Part shown: positions 9,260 through 15,980 of the stretch, in pieces | Layout of the letters: each line of letters opens with the position of its first letter | Numbering within the stretch: position 1 is the first letter of the stretch | NCBI GenBank assembly: GCA_947166205.1 | Contig: CAMVDI010000014.1 | Coordinates: 1 to 16,734 of the forward strand | Reading direction: 5' to 3' | Source: an uncultured Clostridia bacterium | GTDB taxonomy: Bacteria > Bacillota_A > Clostridia > Christensenellales > Aristaeellaceae | Length of the DNA stretch: 16,734 bases | Translations under genes and position numbers: made by a program | The notes under the pieces: generated by a model | Seen by the model: the letters and a program-made list of their open reading frames with translations, nothing else | Told to the model about the DNA's origin: nothing | Databases searched by the model: none

Positions 9260-10009
9260 ATGTCCGGACATTCCAAGTGGCATAATATTCAGGCGAAAAA
9301 GGGCAAGGCGGATGCCCAGCGCGGCGCCGTGTTCACCAAGATCGGCCGCGAGATCGCCATCGCGGTCCGGGAGGGCGGGGCGAATCCCGAATCCAACGGC
9401 AAGCTGCGGGACGTCATCGCAAAGGCGAAGGCGAACAACATGCCCAACGATAATATTCAGCGGTCCATCAAAAAGGCCAGCGGCGAGCTGAGCAACGTGG
9501 TCTACGAGGAGATCGTGTACGAGGGATACGCTCCCGGCGGCGTGGCCGTGATCGTGGATACGATCTCGGACAACCGGAACCGTACGGCCAGCGATATCCG
9601 CCACTGCTTTGCCAAATACGGCGGCAACCTGGGGACGACCGGGTCCGTGAGTTTCATGTTCGACACCCGCGGCGTGCTGGTGGTGGAGCGCACCCCCGGC
9701 ATGGACGAGGACGAGCTGATGATGATGGCGCTGGACGCCGGGGCCGAGGATGTGCGTCCCGACGAGGATGTGGTCGAGATTCTGACGGATCCCAACGAGT
9801 TCAGCAAGGTCCGCGAAGCCCTGGAACAGCAGGGCCTCACCTTCCTGAGCGCCGAAGTCCAGAAGATCCCGCAGAACACGGTTGAGGTGACGGATCCCGA
9901 GACCGTGGAGCGGATCCAGAAGATGCTGGATCTGCTGGAGGAGAGCGACGACGTCCAGAACGTGTATCATAACGCGGAGCTGCCCGAGGAAGAGGACGAC
10001 GAGGCCTGA
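9260..10009 (+). CDS. YebC/PmpR (TACO1) family regulatory protein
   Basis: The 249-residue protein is full length for the family. It begins with the hallmark [19 protein letters not shown] and continues with the conserved KIGREI, the '[12 protein letters not shown]' helix, '[13 protein letters not shown]', the 'TDNRNRT'-type loop (here [23 protein letters not shown]) and 'GSVSFMFD'. Members have been described as DNA-binding transcriptional regulators, and more recently as ribosome-associated factors that relieve stalling at proline-rich stretches. Sequence does not decide between these roles. The C-terminus is acidic. The gene stands alone, with its own promoter upstream (9191-9220) and an intrinsic terminator 16 bp after the stop. 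The start is fixed by the invariant N-terminus and a GGAGGG 6 nt upstream. Confidence 0.96.
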   Translation: MSGHSKWHNIQAKKGKADAQRGAVFTKIGREIAIAVREGGANPESNGKLRDVIAKAKANNMPNDNIQRSIKKASGELSNVVYEEIVYEGYAPGGVAVIVDTISDNRNRTASDIRHCFAKYGGNLGTTGSVSFMFDTRGVLVVERTPGMDEDELMMMALDAGAEDVRPDEDVVEILTDPNEFSKVREALEQQGLTFLSAEVQKIPQNTVEVTDPETVERIQKMLDLLEESDDVQNVYHNAELPEEEDDEA

Positions 10010-10025
10010 TTCCGGGACAATCTAT

Positions 10026-10052
10026 CCGGCGCCCGGATCGGGCGCCGGTTTT
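10026..10052 (+). terminator. Intrinsic terminator after the yebC-family gene
   Basis: A perfect 10-bp stem, CCGGCGCCCG (10026-10035) with CGGGCGCCGG (10039-10048), closes a 3-nt GAT loop and is followed directly by TTTT. A second G+C palindrome (10062-10078) lies just downstream. No consensus promoter is visible between this and the next gene. Confidence 0.88.
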
Positions 10053-10117
10053 GCTGTATTCCCCGGCCCGGGGCCGGGCGGTCCCGGGGGGCGGACGCGA
10101 AAAGGAGGACGGATGCC

Positions 10118-11443
10118 ATGACCATGCTGCAGGTGATTGAGAAGAAAAAGCTGGGACAGGCGCTGACCGCGGAGGAGATCCGCTTTTTCGCGGAGGCCGC
10201 GGCCAGGAAAAGCGTGCCGGACTACCAGCTGACCGCCCTGCTGATGGCGATCCGCCTGAACGGCATGACGGATGAGGAGACCACGGAGCTGACCCTGGCC
10301 ATGCGGGATACGGGGGATACCGCTGACCTTTCCTCGATCCCGGGCGTCAAGGTGGACAAGCATTCCACCGGCGGCGTGGGAGATACGACGACGCTGGTGC
10401 TGGCGCCGCTGACGGCGGCCTGCGGCGCTCCGGTGGCGAAGATGAGCGGCCGGGGGCTGGGCCATACCGGCGGGACGCTGGACAAGCTGGAATCCATTCC
10501 CGGGATGCGGGTGTCGCTGTCGGAGGAGGAGTTCATCCGCCAGGTCCGGGAGATCGGCGTGGCGGTGGTGGGACAGACCGGGACGCTGGCGCCGGCGGAC
10601 AAGACGCTCTACGCCCTGCGGGATGTGACCTCCACGGTGGATTCCATTCCCCTGATCGTCTCCTCCATCCTGTCCAAAAAGCTGGCGGCGGGTTCCGATG
10701 CCATCGTGCTGGACGTGAAGACGGGCTCCGGCGCGCTGATGCGGAACCTGGAGGACAGCCTCTCCCTGGCCCGGAAGATGGTCCGGGTGGGAACCCTGGC
10801 GGGAAAACCGACCCTGGCGCTGATCAGCGGGATGGATCAGCCCCTGGGAACCCATGTGGGAAACGCGCTGGAGGTGAAGGAGGCCATCGATATCCTGGCC
10901 GGCCGCGCGGAGGGGGATCTGAAGGAGGTCTCCCTGACCCTGGGCGGGCATATGCTGGTGCTGGCCGGAAAGGCGAAGGACCACGCGGAAGCCGTCCGGA
11001 TGCTGGAGAACGCCCTGCGCAGCGGGGCGGGGCTGCGGAAAATGAAGGAGATGATCCGCGCCCAGGGCGGGAATCCCGCCGTCTGCGACGACGTGAATCT
11101 GCTGCCCCAGGCGCCGGTGAGGAAGACGGTCCTGTGCGGCCGCAGCGGATATGTTCAGAAAATGGACACCGCGGCCCTGGGCTCCGCGGCCCAGGCCATG
11201 GGCGCCGGCCGGCTCCGGGTGGAGGATCGGATCGATTATTCCGTGGGCTTTGTGATGAAGGTCCGTCTGGGGGACCGGACGGAGCCGGACACGCCCCTCT
11301 GCGAGCTGCACGCGGCCTCCGAGGCGGACGCGGAGCGGGCGGAGGAAGCGGTTCGCCGGGCGGTTCAATGGAGCTGCGAGCCCTGCGAAAGGGGAAAGAT
11401 TTTTTACGCGCTGGTCAGCGAAAAGGGCGTGACCCGGTTCTGA
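10118..11443 (+). CDS. pdp: Pyrimidine-nucleoside phosphorylase
   Basis: A cytoplasmic salvage enzyme that splits uridine, thymidine or deoxyuridine with phosphate into the base and (deoxy)ribose-1-phosphate. The 441 residues match the PyNP/DeoA family. The N-terminal helical domain opens with 'VIEKKKLGQALTAEEI'. The phosphate-binding loop KHSTGGVGD begins at Lys81. The family signature SGRGLGHTGGTLDKLE is at about residues 109-124. 'LRDVTSTVDSIPLI' and 'SKKLAAGSDAIVLDVKTG' supply the Arg, Ser and Lys of the pyrimidine site. The C-terminal domain has the usual 'AVHYSVGF'-like strand (here DRIDYSVGFVMK). Start choice: AGGAGG at 10103-10108 is 9 nt from the ATG at 10118; the ATG at 10113 meets a stop after two codons. 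Firmicutes enzymes of this type usually accept both uridine and thymidine, hence pdp rather than deoA, but specificity is inferred. azlC follows after 37 bp. Confidence 0.95.
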   Translation: MTMLQVIEKKKLGQALTAEEIRFFAEAAARKSVPDYQLTALLMAIRLNGMTDEETTELTLAMRDTGDTADLSSIPGVKVDKHSTGGVGDTTTLVLAPLTAACGAPVAKMSGRGLGHTGGTLDKLESIPGMRVSLSEEEFIRQVREIGVAVVGQTGTLAPADKTLYALRDVTSTVDSIPLIVSSILSKKLAAGSDAIVLDVKTGSGALMRNLEDSLSLARKMVRVGTLAGKPTLALISGMDQPLGTHVGNALEVKEAIDILAGRAEGDLKEVSLTLGGHMLVLAGKAKDHAEAVRMLENALRSGAGLRKMKEMIRAQGGNPAVCDDVNLLPQAPVRKTVLCGRSGYVQKMDTAALGSAAQAMGAGRLRVEDRIDYSVGFVMKVRLGDRTEPDTPLCELHAASEADAERAEEAVRRAVQWSCEPCERGKIFYALVSEKGVTRF

Positions 11444-11480
11444 AAAATCCGGCGCCGGACCCGGCCGGGAAGGAACAGGC

Positions 11481-12185
11481 ATGAAATCTGATTTTATCCG
11501 GGGAATCCGCCACGGAATCCCCATCGCGCTGGGCTATCTCAGCGTTTCCTTTGCCTTCGGCATGAAAGCGGTGGGGGACGGACTGACCCTGCTGCAGGCG
11601 ATGCTGATCTCTGCGGCGAATCTGACCAGCGCGGGCCAGATCGCGGGACTGCCGCTGATGGTGGGCGGCGCGGGCCTGACGGAGATGGCGCTGACCCAGC
11701 TGACCATCAACCTGCGCTACGGGCTGATGAGCCTTTCCCTGGGCAGAAAGCTGGACGGGAGCATGGGCACCCTGCAGCGGCTGATCTTCTCCTTCGCCAA
11801 CACGGATGAGATCTTCGCCGTGGCCTCCTCCCAGCCCGGGCTGGTGGGGAAGGCCTATCTGTACGGTCTGATGATCACCCCCTTCCTGGGGTGGACGCTG
11901 GGCACCCTGCTGGGGGGCGCGGCGGGGACCCTGCTGCCGGCCTTTGTCCGGTCCGCGCTGGGCATCGCGATCTACGGGATGTTCCTGGCGATCATCCTGC
12001 CTCCCGCCCGGAAGCGGCGGCCGGTCCGGTTCGTGGTTCTGACGGCGGTGGCGCTGAGCCTTTGCTTCCGCTATATTCCCGGGCTGAACCGGGTCTCCGG
12101 CGGCTTCGTCATCATCATCTGCGCGGTGGCGGCCGCGGCGGCCGGCGCCGCGCTGTATCCGGAAGAGGAAGGGGGCGGCGTATGA
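11481..12185 (+). CDS. azlC: AzlC-family branched-chain amino acid exporter, large subunit
   Basis: A 234-residue inner-membrane protein with the AzlC pattern. The N-terminus, FIRGIRHGIPIALGYLSVSF, is followed by membrane helices, the conserved 'NLRYGLMSLSLG' segment (about residues 75-88) and 'FANTDEIFAVA', where the family normally shows a charged pair near a helix end. About six to eight hydrophobic segments follow in total. AzlC works with AzlD to export leucine, other branched-chain residues and some analogues, powered by the proton gradient in characterised cases. The stop overlaps the azlD start by four bases (ATGA), so the pair is translationally coupled. A GGAAGGAA site lies upstream of the ATG. 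The exact substrate cannot be read from sequence. Confidence 0.93.
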   Translation: MKSDFIRGIRHGIPIALGYLSVSFAFGMKAVGDGLTLLQAMLISAANLTSAGQIAGLPLMVGGAGLTEMALTQLTINLRYGLMSLSLGRKLDGSMGTLQRLIFSFANTDEIFAVASSQPGLVGKAYLYGLMITPFLGWTLGTLLGGAAGTLLPAFVRSALGIAIYGMFLAIILPPARKRRPVRFVVLTAVALSLCFRYIPGLNRVSGGFVIIICAVAAAAAGAALYPEEEGGGV

Positions 12186-12499
12186 GCTGGGGCGCCTTTC
12201 TTCCCTATCTGGCCGTGATGGCCGGCGTGACCTATCTGATCCGCATGCTGCCGCTGACGGTGTGGCGCAGGCCCATCCGCAGCCGGTTTGTCCGCTCCTT
12301 TCTGACCTATATTCCCTTCGCGGTGCTGGGGGCCATGACCTTTCCGGAGGTCCTGTATTCCACGGGGGATCTGCGGACCGCGGCGGCGGGCATCGTGACG
12401 GCGGTGATCCTGGCCTGGCGGGGGAAAAGCCTGCTGACCGTGGCCATTGCCGCCTGCGCGGCGGTGGCGGCCGCCCAGGCGCTGCTGCTTCTGGTATAG
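12182..12499 (+). CDS. azlD: AzlD-family branched-chain amino acid exporter, small subunit
   Basis: A 105-residue, highly hydrophobic protein (MSWGAFLPYLAVMAGVTYLI at the start) with four predicted membrane helices. It carries the AzlD landmark 'TYLIRMLPLTVW' and the 'FLTYIPFAVLGAMTFPEVL' stretch (about residues 40-58). It starts at 12182 inside the azlC stop codon, the usual arrangement for this two-component exporter. It completes the AzlC/AzlD complex in the cytoplasmic membrane. A longer reading frame in another phase covers the same bases and runs on into the next gene; it is a shadow here. Identification rests on motif, size and position together. Confidence 0.92.
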   Translation: MSWGAFLPYLAVMAGVTYLIRMLPLTVWRRPIRSRFVRSFLTYIPFAVLGAMTFPEVLYSTGDLRTAAAGIVTAVILAWRGKSLLTVAIAACAAVAAAQALLLLV

Positions 12500-12530
12500 G
12501 CCAGGGTGGCGTTTCCGTGTCCGGGCTGAA

Positions 12531-12549
12531 AAAGCCGGGATACGGCTTT
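12531..12549 (+). terminator. Weak terminator-like hairpin after azlD
   Basis: AAAGCCG (12531-12537) pairs with CGGCTTT (12543-12549) around a GGATA loop. The U-tract is only three bases and ends in CC, so termination would be weak at best. The A/T flanks are symmetrical, so either strand could use it. No consensus promoter was found between here and 12598. Confidence 0.3.
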
Positions 12550-12597
12550 CCGGGGGATCCGCCCCGATCCGACAAGACTGATCAGGAGATTTTCAAG

Positions 12598-13896
12598 ATG
12601 AATCTGAAGAGACTGCTTCTATGGCTGTGCGCTTCCGCGCTGCTGTTCTCCGGGGCCGCCCTGGGCGAGGAGGACGACGATCCCGAGCTTTATGTGGAGG
12701 AAGTGGTGGAAGAGGTGCTGCTGGGGGACGACGGGGAGGAGATTCCCCTGCCCCAGGAGACGGAGCCGGCCTATTCCGTTCCGGACGCCTTCACCCCCTC
12801 CTACGGCAGCGACTACGGGCCGCTCCCCGGGGAGAGGAACTACTGGACCCTGCCCATGGACATCACCGACGAGCAGGCGGTCTGGGAGATGCTGACCGCG
12901 CCGATCACCGTGGTGGACAGCACGAAGAAGAACGGGGAAAAGACCCAGACCTATCTGTACCGGGAGCCGGATGAGGATTCCCTGAAGGTCGGGGTCGTGA
13001 CCTGCGAATCCCAGGGCGTCCGGGTGCTGGAAACCCGGGACGACGGGTGGTCCCTGGTCGAATGCTACTCCAGCTCCTTTCACGATACCCAAGTCGAGGC
13101 CTGGAACATCCTGGTTCACGGGTATATCAAAACCAGCCGCCTGAAGGAAGTGAATCCAAATCCCTCCATGGGGATCGTGGTGGACAAGCTGACCCAGCGG
13201 ATGTACGTCTTTGAGGACGGAAAGCTGCTGACGACGCTGCTCTGCTCCACGGGGCTGGTGATGTGGAACGGATCGAAGTATCAGCCCTACAACGAAACCC
13301 GGTCCGGGGAGTTTCTGCTGATGAGCAAGGTGGGGGATCTGCCCTCCGACCGGCTGGTCTGCAGCTACGCGATCCGGTTCAACAGCGGGGACTGCGTCCA
13401 CGAGGTTCCCCATGTGAACAACCGGGACGGCACGCCAAATTACGACAATACGGAGCCCAAGCTGGGCACCAAGTGCAGCCACGGCTGCATCCGCGTCCAG
13501 CGGAAGAAGACCCCGGAAGGCATCAATATGCATGAGATCTACTCCCGCCTGAAGAGCGGCAGCAAGGTCAAATTCGTGATCTGGGAAGACTGGCAGGGCC
13601 GGCAGATCCCGATTCCGGACGATTCGGTTACCCTGTACTACAACCCGGAGAAGGGAAGCTATTACCACAGGAGCTCCTTCTGCTACATGGCGCCGAAGGT
13701 GACCTTCCAGCCCTTCTCCTACGGCCAGCTGGAGGAGGAACCCTTTGCCGGGCTGAAGGCCTGCCCCTACTGCGTGCCGCCCCGGCGGCAGGCGGACATC
13801 GAGGCGGTCAACGCGGTCTATGCCTTCGGCGGGGATCATGACGAGCTGCTGACCAGCCTGCAGGCCGGGTATTACGAATACCTGCAGAACAACTGA
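12598..13896 (+). CDS. Exported L,D-transpeptidase (YkuD domain) with Cys/His C-terminal module
   Basis: The 432-residue protein cross-links or modifies peptidoglycan stem peptides outside the membrane. A signal peptide (MNLKRLLLWLCASALLFSGA, cleavage near residues 22-24) is followed by an acidic Glu/Asp-rich stretch. An SH3-like segment (about 104-185) carries 'REPDEDSLKVGVV' and 'DDGWSLVE'. The YkuD catalytic domain (about 190-335) opens with 'GIVVDKLTQRMYVFEDGK' and ends in the catalytic S-H-G-C-I-R-V, with nucleophile Cys297, His295 and Arg299; His268 is the likely partner His. Residues about 345-395 are an added module with 'YYHRSSFC' (His357, Cys362) and 'CPYC' (Cys389, Cys392), possibly a metal site. 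ATG 12598 is preferred over in-frame upstream codons because it yields the signal peptide and has AGGAG at 12584-12588. A strong terminator follows. Confidence 0.93.
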   Translation: MNLKRLLLWLCASALLFSGAALGEEDDDPELYVEEVVEEVLLGDDGEEIPLPQETEPAYSVPDAFTPSYGSDYGPLPGERNYWTLPMDITDEQAVWEMLTAPITVVDSTKKNGEKTQTYLYREPDEDSLKVGVVTCESQGVRVLETRDDGWSLVECYSSSFHDTQVEAWNILVHGYIKTSRLKEVNPNPSMGIVVDKLTQRMYVFEDGKLLTTLLCSTGLVMWNGSKYQPYNETRSGEFLLMSKVGDLPSDRLVCSYAIRFNSGDCVHEVPHVNNRDGTPNYDNTEPKLGTKCSHGCIRVQRKKTPEGINMHEIYSRLKSGSKVKFVIWEDWQGRQIPIPDDSVTLYYNPEKGSYYHRSSFCYMAPKVTFQPFSYGQLEEEPFAGLKACPYCVPPRRQADIEAVNAVYAFGGDHDELLTSLQAGYYEYLQNN

Positions 13897-13905
13897 ACCA
13901 GCGCG

Positions 13906-13971
13906 CCCGGGGCTCCGGGGCGGGAAGCCGGCAGCAGGCCGGAAACCCGCCGGAGCCCCGGGTGTTTTTTT
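13906..13971 (+). terminator. Strong intrinsic terminator after the L,D-transpeptidase gene
   Basis: A perfect 13-bp stem joins CCCGGGGCTCCGG (13906-13918) to CCGGAGCCCCGGG (13950-13962). The loop holds a second hairpin (CCGGC/GCCGG, 13928-13942). A run of seven T (13965-13971) follows after TG. It closes the pdp-azlCD-transpeptidase stretch. Confidence 0.93.
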
Positions 13972-14025
13972 GCGCCCCGGGGCGCGGCGGCGCGATTTCC
14001 GCGGAGCGGCGGATCTGTTCATTTC

Positions 14026-14053
14026 TTTACAATCCGGAAAAAGCATGTATAAT
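14026..14053 (+). promoter_or_regulatory. Sigma-70/sigma-A promoter for the ECF S-component and coaX unit
   Basis: TTTACA (14026-14031) and a perfect TATAAT (14048-14053) are 16 bp apart, in an A+T-rich pocket of otherwise G+C-rich DNA. The start codon is 113 bp downstream of the -10 box, leaving an untranslated leader of about 105 nt. Confidence 0.82.
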
Positions 14054-14066
14054 AAGGTTATTCTCC

Positions 14067-14099
14067 GCTTTCGCGCCGGGAGTGAAAGCCCCGGACGGG
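14067..14099 (+). promoter_or_regulatory. Possible structured 5' leader of the ECF S-component transcript
   Basis: Inside the leader, GCTTTC (14067-14072) can pair with GAAAGC (14084-14089), and CCCG/CGGG (14090-14099) forms a tiny second stem. The rest of the leader up to GGAGGG (14157-14162) is purine-rich and looks unpaired. It matches no riboswitch class I can recognise. Listed only because the leader is longer than others here. Confidence 0.25.
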
Positions 14100-14166
14100 A
14101 AAAGAAGGCGGCGAAAATCTTATTTGACGCGACGGGCATCCGGAAGGAGCCCGAACGGAGGGAAAC

Positions 14167-15003
14167 ATGTCAGAAACAAACAATCATTCCAAACTGCTCC
14201 GGATGGTGCTGCTGGCCATCCTGCTGGCGCTGATCGTTCTGCTGGGGCTTACGCCCGTCGGGATGATTCCGCTCGGCTTTATTTATGTGACGGTGCTCTG
14301 CGTGCCGGTGGTGCTGGGAACGCTCTATATGGGCTGGAAGGGCGGACTGGTGCTGGGGCTCGGCTTCGGGGCGGTCAGCTTCTATACGGCGCTGACCAAG
14401 CCCAGCGCCCTGGTTTCCACGCTGATGGCCGCCTCTCCCGTGCTTACGGGGGTGATGATCTTCCTGCCCCGGCTCTGCATTCCCCTGGTGGCCTGGTTCG
14501 TGTACCGCCGGCTGGAAAAGCTGCCGGAAGAGAAGGCCCAGCGCAGCTCCATGGTGATCTTTTCGACGATGGCGGGCCTGCTGGTGGGCCTGCTGACCGT
14601 TGTGGTCCTGTACCTGCTGGGGCTGTTTTCCCTGCCGGCGGCCGGGGAGAACGCGGTCTATGAGGTTTCCCGCAACCGGACCCTGCTGCTGATCGGCAGC
14701 CTGGTGCTGCTCTCCGGGATCATCGGGCTGGGGTCCGGGGCCATCATGACGAGCCGGGGCTTCCGGAAGGTCATTGCCCCCCACGCGCCGGCGGCGGTGG
14801 CTTCGGTCTGCGGCAGCCTGACGAACACGGTGCTCTATCTGGGCCTGATGCTGATCTTCTATATCGCCTGCGGGATCGATACTTCCGGGGTTCTGGCGCT
14901 GATCGGCGGAACCGCCCTGATCGCCGGCCTGAGCGAGGCGCTGATCTGCGCGCTGCTGGTTCCCCCGATCCTGTCCGCGGTCCGGAAAATCCGCCTGCGG
15001 TAA
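14167..15003 (+). CDS. ECF transporter S component, candidate pantothenate transporter
   Basis: A 278-residue integral membrane protein with about six hydrophobic segments. The first (about residues 11-32) and the following 'TPVGMIPLGFIYVTVLCVPV' and 'GTLYMGWKGGLVLGLGFG' fit the N-terminal half of energy-coupling-factor S components, which bind a vitamin or metal and dock on a shared EcfA-A'-T module. No ATPase or EcfT gene is in the window, as expected for group II ECF systems. It stands 83 bp ahead of coaX, whose product phosphorylates pantothenate, so pantothenate is the favoured substrate (PanT-like). That is context inference; the binding residues cannot be assigned by eye. The central stretch around residues 105-140 is charged and loop-like (RRLEKLPEEKAQR). 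GGAGGG lies 4 nt before the ATG, a rather tight spacing. The gene has its own promoter. Confidence 0.82.
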   Translation: MSETNNHSKLLRMVLLAILLALIVLLGLTPVGMIPLGFIYVTVLCVPVVLGTLYMGWKGGLVLGLGFGAVSFYTALTKPSALVSTLMAASPVLTGVMIFLPRLCIPLVAWFVYRRLEKLPEEKAQRSSMVIFSTMAGLLVGLLTVVVLYLLGLFSLPAAGENAVYEVSRNRTLLLIGSLVLLSGIIGLGSGAIMTSRGFRKVIAPHAPAAVASVCGSLTNTVLYLGLMLIFYIACGIDTSGVLALIGGTALIAGLSEALICALLVPPILSAVRKIRLR

Positions 15004-15050
15004 GTCCCTGCCCCGCCGGGACGGCGGAAAGAAAAATAAAACATCCGCCG

Positions 15051-15070
15051 GCCGCCCCCCCGGGGGCGGC
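15051..15070 (+). other. G+C hairpin directly upstream of the coaX ribosome binding site
   Basis: GCCGCCCC (15051-15058) pairs with GGGGCGGC (15063-15070) around a 4-nt loop, ending four bases before AAGGAG (15074-15079). There is no T-run, so it is not a normal terminator. It could influence coaX translation or mRNA processing relative to the upstream gene. Confidence 0.55.
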
Positions 15071-15086
15071 GGGAAGGAGCGCAGCG

Positions 15087-15857
15087 ATGATTCTGACGAT
15101 GGATGTCGGAAACACCAATATCAAGACTGCCCTGTTCGAAGGCAGGGAAATGGTCAAATACTGGCGCATGTCCACCAACATCAATTCCACCTCGGACGAA
15201 TACGGCGTGCGCCTCTCCTCCATGTTTGCCCATGAAGGCGTGCCCACCTCGGTGGTGGAGGGGATCGTGGTTTCCTCGGTGGTGCCCACGGTGAACTTCA
15301 CCATCGAGCACATGCTGCAGAATTATTTCGGGAAGATTCCCCTCTTTGTGGCCCCGGGGGTGAAGACGGGGATCAACATCAAGTACGAGAATCCCCGGGA
15401 GCTGGGCAGCGACCGGATCGCCAACGCGGTGGGCGCCTATGATGAATACGGCGGCCCCTGCATCTTTATCGATTTCGGCACGGCGACGACCTTCGGGGTG
15501 GTGGACGAGGGCGGAAGCTTCCTGGGCGGGCTGATCTGCCCCGGGATCAAGCTGAGCAGCGAGGCCCTGGTGACGGGGACGGCGAAACTGCCCCGGTTTG
15601 AGTTTGTCCGGCCGGAATCCGTGATCGGGCGGACGACCCTGACGAACCTGCAGAGCGGAATGTACTACGGATATGTGGGCCTGGTCAGCAACATCGTCCG
15701 GAAGATCCGGCAGGAACTGGGCCGGGAGGCCTTTGTGGTGGCCACGGGCGGAATGGCCGTCCTCATCGCGGAGGAGAGCAAGGCCATCGACAAGCTGGAC
15801 GGCCTGCTGACCCTGAAGGGCCTGCGGGTCATCTATGAGCGGAACCAGGGGCGCTGA
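15087..15857 (+). CDS. coaX: Type III pantothenate kinase
   Basis: Catalyses the first step of coenzyme A synthesis, phosphorylating pantothenate with ATP in the cytoplasm. The 256 residues are standard for CoaX of the ASKHA fold. The N-terminal phosphate loop is MILTMDVGNTNIKTALFEG. 'VVSSVVPTVN' follows at about residues 53-62. The pantothenate-site 'GSDRIAN' has the catalytic Asp at 109. 'FIDFGTATTFGVVDEGG' (Asp129) binds the nucleotide and ion. 'GGLICPGIKLS' and 'TGTAKLP' complete the core, and a C-terminal 'VVATGGMAVLI' closes the ATP site. Type III enzymes typically resist CoA feedback and need a monovalent cation. The start has AAGGAG 7 nt upstream. It is the second gene of a unit with the ECF S component, and a hairpin lies between them. 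Confidence 0.97.
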   Translation: MILTMDVGNTNIKTALFEGREMVKYWRMSTNINSTSDEYGVRLSSMFAHEGVPTSVVEGIVVSSVVPTVNFTIEHMLQNYFGKIPLFVAPGVKTGINIKYENPRELGSDRIANAVGAYDEYGGPCIFIDFGTATTFGVVDEGGSFLGGLICPGIKLSSEALVTGTAKLPRFEFVRPESVIGRTTLTNLQSGMYYGYVGLVSNIVRKIRQELGREAFVVATGGMAVLIAEESKAIDKLDGLLTLKGLRVIYERNQGR

Positions 15858-15980
15858 CCGGCGGGAAAGGGATTCACGGAGGCCATGCCGTCCGCGGGGC
15901 GGAAGGCCATCATCCGCCGGAGGGGCGGAAAAAGCGGAAGAAGCGGAAATACGGCCGGAGACGGCGACGGAGGGTGAAAG

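Noticed and set aside
11415..12575. Minus-strand 386-residue frame opposite azlC/azlD
   Set aside because: Composition is Arg/Pro/Gln-rich without domains; azlC and azlD on the + strand overlap by ATGA and match their families.
12262..12597. Upstream in-frame extension of the L,D-transpeptidase into azlD
   Set aside because: The extension overlaps azlD in another frame, has no ribosome binding site, and would bury the signal peptide that begins at 12598.
15885..15977. 30-codon reading frame just before hom, as a possible leader peptide for attenuation
   Set aside because: It has GGAGG only 2 nt before its ATG, no run of Thr, Met or Ile codons beyond a single Ile-Ile pair, and no terminator/antiterminator hairpin pair follows. 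The composition is Gly/Arg-rich as expected for random frames here.
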